This document shows positions 7,628 to 13,603 of a stretch of 36,238 bases of DNA, piece by piece. Both the position numbers and the translations under genes were made by a program. Under the pieces are notes generated by a model, which saw nothing but the letters and a program-made list of their open reading frames with translations, was not told the origin of the DNA and made no database searches. The stretch is from Candidatus Latescibacterota bacterium (GTDB lineage Bacteria; Latescibacterota; UBA2968; UBA8231): NCBI GenBank assembly GCA_016187725.1, contig JACPJE010000247.1:1-36238 (forward strand). The letters are read 5' to 3'. Each line of letters opens with the position of its first letter. The first letter of the stretch is position 1.

Positions 7628-8506
7628 ATGGTCCTGCCCGCCCTGCTCGCCCTGTTCATCGCCCTCCCGGTCCGCGCCCATTTCCCCCAGGGGGTGACCT
7701 ACCAGATCTTCCAGTTCCCCGACGGCCAGGTCCCCAGGATGGACGGCAGGGCCGAGGACTGGGCCGTGGTGCCGTCCGAGTACTTCCTTGGTCAGTCCGA
7801 CCACGAAGAGGTCTTCCGCGGCCTGGGAGACACCTACGACCCACAGGACTTGGACATCAAGAAGGTGGTGGTGGGCTGGAACGACCGCCTCAACCGGCTC
7901 TACTTCATGGCCGAGGTCTACGACGACGTGCACCGCTTTTACAAGGAGAAACCCGATTCCCTCAATACCCTGTACAGCCGCACCGCCGGGGCGTACGTGC
8001 ACGGGGACGATATCTGGGAGATCGTCATCGACGCGGACCACGCCGGCGAGCAGGTGGTCAATTTCTCCAAGGAGGACATGGAGGTGGAGATGCGCCAGCG
8101 CAGCGCCTTCACCCAGAACTACCACCTGTACATGCCGCCCCTCAACGGCTACTACTGGCACTGGCTCTGGGGCAAGGCCATCTGGAGCGAGAGCGCCGCG
8201 TACTCCGGGGTGGGCTGGCAGTACGCGGGCGAAAACCTCTCCAGCGGCACCTGCTTCTACGAGTGCTACCTGACCCCCTTCGACGACCTGCACCCGGCCG
8301 GCCCGGACAGCAGCAAGGTGCACGACCTGCGGGAAAACGCCCTCATCGGCCTGAGCTGGGCCTTCCTCGACGCCGACAGCAGCGAGGCCGAATTCGACGC
8401 CTTCTGGAGCCTGTCCAAGAAGATGGAGATGTACTGCATGGGCCAGTACCTGGTGGACTTCCAACTCATGCCAGTGGAGCGGGTGCTTTTCGACCAGAGC
8501 CCCTGA
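7628..8506 (+). CDS. Secreted CBM9-like carbohydrate-binding protein
   Basis: A 292-residue protein with a short signal peptide (residues 1-17, ending VRA), giving a predicted mature N-terminus HFPQG that starts with histidine. The fold hints at a CBM9/DOMON-like beta-sandwich: MDGRAEDWAVVP (38-49, the family's DG...W start), VVVGWNDRLNRLYFMAEVYDD (about 80-100) and DDIWEIVIDADHAG (127-140). It is clearly paralogous to the protein at 25385-26296, with matching N-terminal HxPxG, DADH, and H166 before PPLNGYYWHWLWG. The start ATG 7628 has AGGAG eight bases upstream; a longer reading to the left only overlaps the membrane gene in another frame. It is cotranscribed with the DUF6785-like gene, suggesting a periplasmic or surface partner. 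No catalytic residues of a hydrolase are visible. The ligand is unknown. Confidence 0.83.
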   Translation: MVLPALLALFIALPVRAHFPQGVTYQIFQFPDGQVPRMDGRAEDWAVVPSEYFLGQSDHEEVFRGLGDTYDPQDLDIKKVVVGWNDRLNRLYFMAEVYDDVHRFYKEKPDSLNTLYSRTAGAYVHGDDIWEIVIDADHAGEQVVNFSKEDMEVEMRQRSAFTQNYHLYMPPLNGYYWHWLWGKAIWSESAAYSGVGWQYAGENLSSGTCFYECYLTPFDDLHPAGPDSSKVHDLRENALIGLSWAFLDADSSEAEFDAFWSLSKKMEMYCMGQYLVDFQLMPVERVLFDQSP

Positions 8507-8518
8507 GCGCAGGCAGGC

Positions 8519-8578
8519 CTAGTCAGGCAACACCTGGCGCAGGGGTACAGGCGTCCCCTGGTCGAAGAGCACGCGCAC
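8519..8578 (-). pseudogene. Truncated DUF5615-type PIN-like toxin remnant
   Basis: Directly after the DUF433 stop (TGA 8581-8579) a GTG (8578) opens a frame that reads VRVLFDQGTPVPLRQVLPD and then stops at TAG (8521-8519). That is the conserved start of DUF5615 toxins (usually over 100 residues: M-[RK]-x-LFDxGTPxPLRxxL), cut to 19 codons. In-frame sequence past the stop does not resemble the family and runs antisense into the end of the CBM9-like gene. The rest of the toxin is therefore deleted, not merely interrupted. It cannot make a PIN-like nuclease fold. Confidence 0.72.
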
Positions 8579-8806
8579 TCAGGCGACCTTGGGCAAAGCC
8601 AAACTCTTGGCCGCGTGGTCGAGCACCTCACGCACCTGTTCCAGGGTGACGCCCGGAAACCACTCCACAAACTGGGCGATTTGCGCCCCGTCTTCGAGGT
8701 TCTCGAAAAGCGCGGCTACTGGCACACGCGTACCGCGGAACACCCACGCGCCACTCACGCGCTGCAAATCGCGCTCGACCGATGGGCAAGAAGACCAATC
8801 TAACAT
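8579..8806 (-). CDS. DUF433 family antitoxin
   Basis: A 75-residue protein beginning MLDWSSCPSVERDLQRVSG and continuing with the family signature VFRGTRVPVAALFENLEDG, then a helical FVEWFPGVTLEQVREVL end. DUF433 proteins are small helix-turn-helix-like antitoxins, commonly encoded just before a DUF5615 or other PIN-like toxin and repressing their own operon. I chose ATG 8806 because AGAGGTGA lies six bases upstream; a start 13 codons earlier would have no family similarity. The length is complete for the family. Its toxin partner survives only as a 19-codon stub immediately downstream, so the antitoxin is now orphaned. It may persist as a neutral relic, as a regulator, or as protection against related toxins elsewhere in the genome. 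Confidence 0.88.
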   Translation of the reverse strand: MLDWSSCPSVERDLQRVSGAWVFRGTRVPVAALFENLEDGAQIAQFVEWFPGVTLEQVREVLDHAAKSLALPKVA

Positions 8807-8834
8807 GGTTTCACCTCTTTCCTGACAGCGCGCT

Positions 8835-9110
8835 TTACCCACCACCTCTCGCTACAAAAAATACCCTGCCCCTTTGCCCTTTCCAAGCACTTTTCGCCAT
8901 CGCAGCCCTCACCGGTATTCGCGGTAGACCTGGGACCCCGCCCCCCCACCAGAAAATCCAGATCACCGGCCTGCCGGCGAACATCTGCTCGGGGTGCCCC
9001 TGGTTCTTGAGCCAGCCCCGCGCCACGAAGCCAGCCATGTCCTGGCGCTCGAACCAGCCAGCGCTGCGCAGTTTTCCCTTTTCTGCCATTGGTCTTTCCT
9101 CGTCGCGCAT
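8835..9110 (-). pseudogene. N-terminal fragment of an IlvD/Edd-family dehydratase
   Basis: ATG 9110 starts one base after the ceramidase-fold stop, with GGAGG five bases upstream, so a real gene once began here. The first 52 codons read MRDEERPMAEKGKLRSAGWF, RQDMAGF and KNQGHPEQMFAGRPVI. These match the N-terminus of sugar-acid (arabonate/xylonate-type) dehydratases of the IlvD/Edd family, where GRPVIGI is normally followed by the N-T-x-x-x-L-x-P-C iron-sulphur segment. Here similarity ends at about 8955 in WIFWWGGG. The frame then runs through unrelated sequence to a stop at 8835. More than 90 percent of a roughly 580-residue enzyme is missing. The original product would have fitted the sugar-acid theme of the operon. 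Confidence 0.7.
8858..8886 (-). promoter_or_regulatory. Putative promoter of the DUF433 gene
   Basis: On the minus strand TTGGAA (8886-8881), a 17-base spacer and TATTTT (8863-8858) lie upstream of the antitoxin ATG at 8806, giving a predicted leader of about 50 bases. The matches are 4/6 and 4/6 with ideal spacing. It would let the antitoxin be expressed independently of the long operon upstream. Confidence 0.42.
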
Positions 9111-9111
9111 C

Positions 9112-10419
9112 TCATCCTCCTGCCTTTTCCACCACCCGGTACACCGCAGCGGCGATGCGGTCCTCCACGTCCCCGGCCCAGCGCCAGGCCGGCCTGCCGT
9201 ACTCGTCCAGATGCGGCCCGCCCTCGTATCCGCCCTCCTCCCACACCCGGCGCGAGGGCATGTACGCAGCCATGTCATTGGCGTACCCGCACACCCAGGC
9301 CCGCGCCCCGAACTCCCGCCGGAAGCGCAGGGAATAGTCCACCACTGCCTCGCCGCCCAGGGCGATGAGCAGCAGTTCCTCTCCCAGCTTCCAGGCCTGC
9401 ACCGGGTAGGGGTAGGAGGTGGGGAACTCCACCCCGGCCTCGATCAGCGCGAGCATCCGCCGCGCCCAGCGGGCGTGCAGGGCGCTGGCTCCCTCGGCCA
9501 CGGGCATCAGGGTCTCGCGGGTCACCAACTGGTCGTAATCCAGGTCCACGAACTCGAAAGCCGCCTCCAGGCCACTGCTGAGCGGCTGCATGGGCCTCTC
9601 CAGCACCTCGCCTACGGCCTCGGCCAGCATCTTCCCGTATCTCTCGCACAACTCCACCTGGCGGCGCGGCAGGGGGTTCTGGTCAGCCCCGCAGGTGTTG
9701 AAGAACATCGCCGCCGCGCCCGGGAACCGCGCTTCGAGGTCGAGCTGGGCAAAACCGGGATAGTCGCCGCACCACTGGGTGAAGTTGAGGGTGGTGGGGT
9801 GGCAGGCATAGCCGAACAACATCCCGCGCAACGCTCCCCCGCCTCCCCTGATCGCCAACACCGGCACGTAGTGATCCACCGCGCCCTTGAAAGGGACGCC
9901 CTCGGCCAGCATCCGCGGCACCTCGGCCTCGGGGTTCTCGCGGCGGTTGACCGCAAAGGTGCATTTGCCCTCCCCGCGCTCTAACCGCGCCGGCTGCAAA
10001 TCGGCCAATGCCTCGCCCACCGTCTCCGCGGTCTGGTCCTCGAACCAGGTGGAATACTCGTCCACCAGTTGCCGCTGCTCCTCGTCGAGGGGATAGTAAT
10101 CCACCAGGTCGTCCTTGAGCACCGGGCCGCAGTGGTTGTGGGAGTAGGTGAGCATGAACGCGGCCCGCTCCAGCCCATAGCGTCGCTGGACCTTGGCGTA
10201 CAGGCTCTCGTACACGGTCTTGGACATGCCCATCTGGTCGGTGGTGACCAGCACTACCCGCTGTCCTCCGGCGTCCTGCAGCGCCAGCACCTTGACCCAC
10301 AGCTCGTGCAGCTTCCCTTCCGGGGCGCGCCGGGTCCCGTACCCGGCCAGCCACACCGGGGTCTGGGGGGTGATCCCCCGGCGGGCGATGCCGGCCTGCC
10401 ACTCAGTCCTGGTCTTCAT
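9112..10419 (-). CDS. Neutral/alkaline ceramidase-fold (PF04734-type) hydrolase, short cytoplasmic form
   Basis: A 435-residue protein of the neutral/alkaline non-lysosomal ceramidase N-terminal domain family. Zinc-site landmarks are SHNHCGP (93-99) and ACHPTTL (205-211, H207), followed by NTCGADQNP (241-249) and YANDMAAYMPS in the C-terminal third. True ceramidases are around 650-750 residues, secreted and carry an Ig-like C-terminal domain. This one has no signal peptide or second domain, and the segment that holds the nucleophilic serine in ceramidases (SNxGDxSPN) is changed to NTCGADQNP. I therefore would not call it a ceramidase; amide or ester hydrolysis of another substrate is as likely. 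ATG 10419 overlaps the end of the enolase-superfamily gene by 17 bases, has no strong ribosome site, and is probably translated by coupling. Confidence 0.83.
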   Translation of the reverse strand: MKTRTEWQAGIARRGITPQTPVWLAGYGTRRAPEGKLHELWVKVLALQDAGGQRVVLVTTDQMGMSKTVYESLYAKVQRRYGLERAAFMLTYSHNHCGPVLKDDLVDYYPLDEEQRQLVDEYSTWFEDQTAETVGEALADLQPARLERGEGKCTFAVNRRENPEAEVPRMLAEGVPFKGAVDHYVPVLAIRGGGGALRGMLFGYACHPTTLNFTQWCGDYPGFAQLDLEARFPGAAAMFFNTCGADQNPLPRRQVELCERYGKMLAEAVGEVLERPMQPLSSGLEAAFEFVDLDYDQLVTRETLMPVAEGASALHARWARRMLALIEAGVEFPTSYPYPVQAWKLGEELLLIALGGEAVVDYSLRFRREFGARAWVCGYANDMAAYMPSRRVWEEGGYEGGPHLDEYGRPAWRWAGDVEDRIAAAVYRVVEKAGG

Positions 10420-11602
10420 GGTAGCGCCAGCCCTTTTCGGGCGGCAGCAGAAAGTGCTGCACCAACTCCTCGGGCAACTCGATGCCGATGCCGGGCCGCT
10501 CGGGCAGGGCTACCGCCCCGTCCACGATTGGGAAGAAGAGTTCCTGCAGGGCCTGGCGCAGGGGAGACCAGTACACCTCGGCGGGGGCCATCTCGAAGAT
10601 GGGGGTGATGGGCGAGTACGCGGCCAGGTGCACCGAGGCTGCCCCCAGCAGGTGGGTGGACCAGTTGCCCGGGCAGACCAGGGCCCCCCGGGGCTGGGCC
10701 AGTTCGACGATGCGCTTGGCCTCGGTGAGCCCGCCGCAGGTGGTCATGTACGGCTGGGCCACCTGCACCCCGCCCCGGTCCATCAGGTCGAGGAACTCCC
10801 AGCGGGACACGGTGTGCTCGCCGGCGGCCAGGGGGATGGGCGAGCGGGCCGCCAATTTGGCGTACGCCTCCATGGAGTCCACCGGGAAGGGGGTCTCGAA
10901 GAAGAAGATGTCGTGCTCGGCCAGGCGCTCGATGGTGGAAAGGGCGATGCCCACCTCGTTCCACAGATAGCCCACGTCCACGCACAGGGTCACCCCGGGG
11001 CCCACGGCCTGGCGGGTCAGCCGCGCCAGCTCGACGATGGTGCCCGGGTCCTGGTGCATAGGCTCCACCTTGAAGGCCCGGTACCCCAATCCGCGCAGCT
11101 CAACCACCCGCTCCACCTGCTCCTTGAGCACACTGGCCCGATCCCACTGGTCGGAGATAATGGTGCAGTAAGGGACCACTTCGCGGCCATCGCCGGGGCG
11201 CCAGACCTGATGGACGGCCCGCTCGGCCCCGCCCAAAAGCTGGTACACCGGCCGCTTGAGGGCCTTGCCGTAGAGGTCCCACAGGGCCACGTCCATTGCG
11301 CCCAGGCAGATGATGGCCCAGCCCCGGCGGTTGCCGTGCAGCATGCTGTTGTAGACTTTGGTCCACAGCCGCTCTGGATGGGTGAGTTCCTCGCCGATCA
11401 GTTGCCGGCCGTACAGGGACTCGGGGCCGTCGAGCACGGCCCTGGCCACCCCGGGAGGCACGGTGAAGATCTCCGAGATCCCGGTGAGCCCCTCGTCGGT
11501 GTGCAGGCGCACAAAGGCCAGTCCGTGGATGCGCGAGGCATCCACCTTGCCCTGGGGATCAGGATCGCCCAGGACGAATACTTCGCTGCGGGTGATTTTC
11601 AT
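10403..11602 (-). CDS. Mandelate racemase/muconate lactonizing enzyme family protein (enolase superfamily)
   Basis: A 399-residue cytoplasmic enzyme with a capping domain (about 1-125) and a (beta/alpha)7-beta barrel. Visible barrel residues are K178 in RAFKVEP, metal ligands D209 (LCVDVGYLWN), E236 (FFFETPFP) and E262 (AAGEHTVSRWEF), and H317 (PGNWSTHLLG), the place of the MR-type general base. Typical MR members have KxK on the second strand; here the second position is glutamate (K-V-E). Such enzymes dehydrate or epimerise sugar acids after proton abstraction next to a carboxylate. The specific reaction cannot be read from sequence. ATG 11602 has GGGAG eight bases upstream; a much longer frame to 12094 runs antisense to nothing family-like and overlaps the membrane gene, so I reject it. 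It lies between the DUF6785-like gene and the ceramidase-fold gene. Confidence 0.92.
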   Translation of the reverse strand: MKITRSEVFVLGDPDPQGKVDASRIHGLAFVRLHTDEGLTGISEIFTVPPGVARAVLDGPESLYGRQLIGEELTHPERLWTKVYNSMLHGNRRGWAIICLGAMDVALWDLYGKALKRPVYQLLGGAERAVHQVWRPGDGREVVPYCTIISDQWDRASVLKEQVERVVELRGLGYRAFKVEPMHQDPGTIVELARLTRQAVGPGVTLCVDVGYLWNEVGIALSTIERLAEHDIFFFETPFPVDSMEAYAKLAARSPIPLAAGEHTVSRWEFLDLMDRGGVQVAQPYMTTCGGLTEAKRIVELAQPRGALVCPGNWSTHLLGAASVHLAAYSPITPIFEMAPAEVYWSPLRQALQELFFPIVDGAVALPERPGIGIELPEELVQHFLLPPEKGWRYHEDQD

Positions 11603-11619
11603 CTCAGCGTCTCCCTCGC

Positions 11620-13578
11620 TTAGATCTGCATCCCCACGTAGATGATGTTGCCGCTCTCCCCGGTGATGAAATCCACCAGGGTCCAGAAACCCGAGCAGGT
11701 GATCTGCCCCAGGATCAGCCCCAGGAAGAAGGGCCGCAGCCGCCGGTACAGCCCCACTCCCCCGTACTTGAGCACCAGGGCCTTGAGCGACCAGCCGATC
11801 AGGATGCTGAACCAGGTGGAGCTGATCATGTAGGTGGCGCCGATGGGAAAGCCCAGGTAGTGCACCGGCCACCACAAGAAACGCTGTCTGGCGTACATCA
11901 GCAAGCCCATGAGCCCCGCGCCGATGGCCGTGAAGAGGAAGCGCGGGCCCACCACCGCAAAATCGGCCAGGGGGTTGAGCGGATTGGCCACCTTGTAGGC
12001 CGAATCGCCGTGGATCAACTGGCCCAGCATGTTGTAGAACCACCAGTGCAGGTTGATCCCCCCGTAGGTGTACCCCATCCAGATCAGCGCCCACACCGAA
12101 CTGGCCAGGGTCACCCCGATGGCCAGCAGCATGGCCCAGAAGAGGGGCCGGCCCCGCACCCCGCCCGCGTCGGCCAGCTTCATCCCGTTGATGGCCGAGG
12201 CCATGACCATGGTGCGCATGTCCCCGGCCCAGCCGAAGGTGAAGCCCAGGGTGGCCAGGCCCGGAGGGGTCACGTAGTCAGTGCCCAGGGCCGTGACCAC
12301 GAAGGGCTGGGCCGTCATCTGCGCCCGGGCGAAACCCAAACCTCCTTCGGCGACGATGCGCGCCAGGCCGTAGAAGAGGGCAAAGGCCACCAGCAGAAAG
12401 AGCAGCACCGCCCCTGGGGGCAGACCAGCCAGCCACAGCCAGCCAGCGGCGTAGAGGGAGCCCCCGCAGAGGACGAGAAAAGCCGCCCGGTAGGAGAGGA
12501 TCTCGTCCCTGTCCTCGGCGGCATCGGGCCGGCCGCTGATCCGGCGCCCCACCTGGCGCAGGTGGCCGCGGGCCGTCCACAGGCCAAAGCCCACCAGCGC
12601 CAGCATGGCGCCCATCCCCTGGTAGGAGACGCTCATCGAGCCCTCCATGAACAAATCCTGCCGGCCCGGCAGGGTGTAGCCCAGGGTGTTCTCCACCGCC
12701 ATCTGCACCTGGGTCAAAAGGTGGAAGAGCCAGATGCTCATGCCCACGTCCAGGCTGAGGAAATAGGCCAGGCCCATCACCGTGAAGCTGATGAACAGGT
12801 GCAGGACCATGGCGTTGTGGAAGAGGGGCAGGTACGGGCTGAACTGCAGGGGCGGGATGAAGGGGAAATAGTGGTTCAGGCCCCGGGTGCTGAGGGCGAT
12901 GAAAGCCACCCCGAAGCCGGCCCAGGTCAGCGGGCTCTTCAGCAGCGGCCCCATCCTCGAGCCGGGCGCCCCCTCCTGGGCCAGGTCCATGGGCAGTTGC
13001 ACCAGCGGGAAGATCAGCCGCTCGTGGTCCACCCACTGCCTGCGGATGAGCACCATCAGGGCGATCATCATCAGGTGGATGGCGAGGATGAAGGAGCACC
13101 AGGCGGCGATGGGGACGGCCCAGGCGCCCCAGGGAATGGGCGCGTCCTTGGGCAGGCCCTCGAAGAAGTACTTGATGGCCTCCGGGTCGTGGGGCACCAG
13201 CCAGGGGCGCACGTAGGGCTGGAGCAGTTCGGCCCAGTTGTTCTCGGGAGTAGCGTAATAGTAGACCGCCGGCAGCATGGGGATGAGCTCAGCGGTGAAC
13301 CCCCAGCTGGGGATGGCCGAGGCGATGAGCAGCATCGCGTACACGGTCACCAGTTCGGCCTGGCTCAGTCCCCAGGAGGGTTTCAACCCCTTGAGCAGGG
13401 GATTGAGCAGGCCGGCGAGGAGAAAGAAGAGGAAGACCGCCCCGGCGGTGATGTAGTCCGAGGACATGCCGGCAGTGTTCATGGCCAGCAGGGCGTAGGG
13501 AAAGACCGCGCCGATCACCAGGCACAGCAGCGCGCCGATCGCCAGCGCGCGCAGCCCCAAAGGTCCTCCTCGCAACAC
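11620..13578 (-). CDS. Large multipass membrane protein, DUF6785/DUF6784-like (second copy)
   Basis: A 652-residue inner-membrane protein homologous along its length to the one at 5718-7613. Shared marks are YYATPEN (107-113), PIPW, an ERLIFPL segment, a GLARIVAEGGLG helix end, and the C-terminal GGVGLYRRLRPFFLGLILG. About 12-14 helices are visible. The start is GTG at 13578 (then TTG CGA GGA GGA), supported by GGGAG eight bases upstream; an internal AGGAGG at codons 3-5 has no well-spaced start after it. It follows the five secreted discoidin/FlgD proteins by 25 bases and precedes the enolase-superfamily gene by 17. It is thus embedded between surface proteins and catabolic enzymes, as an inner-membrane importer would be. 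Transport is inferred from context and topology only. Confidence 0.8.
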   Translation of the reverse strand: MLRGGPLGLRALAIGALLCLVIGAVFPYALLAMNTAGMSSDYITAGAVFLFFLLAGLLNPLLKGLKPSWGLSQAELVTVYAMLLIASAIPSWGFTAELIPMLPAVYYYATPENNWAELLQPYVRPWLVPHDPEAIKYFFEGLPKDAPIPWGAWAVPIAAWCSFILAIHLMMIALMVLIRRQWVDHERLIFPLVQLPMDLAQEGAPGSRMGPLLKSPLTWAGFGVAFIALSTRGLNHYFPFIPPLQFSPYLPLFHNAMVLHLFISFTVMGLAYFLSLDVGMSIWLFHLLTQVQMAVENTLGYTLPGRQDLFMEGSMSVSYQGMGAMLALVGFGLWTARGHLRQVGRRISGRPDAAEDRDEILSYRAAFLVLCGGSLYAAGWLWLAGLPPGAVLLFLLVAFALFYGLARIVAEGGLGFARAQMTAQPFVVTALGTDYVTPPGLATLGFTFGWAGDMRTMVMASAINGMKLADAGGVRGRPLFWAMLLAIGVTLASSVWALIWMGYTYGGINLHWWFYNMLGQLIHGDSAYKVANPLNPLADFAVVGPRFLFTAIGAGLMGLLMYARQRFLWWPVHYLGFPIGATYMISSTWFSILIGWSLKALVLKYGGVGLYRRLRPFFLGLILGQITCSGFWTLVDFITGESGNIIYVGMQI

Positions 13579-13603
13579 CCCTCAGCTCCCGGCTAGGCGC
13601 CCC

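Noticed and set aside
8540..8560. Hairpin CAGGGG-N9-CCCCTG between convergent units, considered as a bidirectional terminator.
   Set aside because: No T-tract on either side, and the bases are explained as codons of the toxin remnant.
13558..13578. A later start for the second DUF6785-like protein after the internal AGGAGG.
   Set aside because: The TTG that follows is only two bases away and the next well-spaced codon is CTG; GTG 13578 with its own GGGAG is better.
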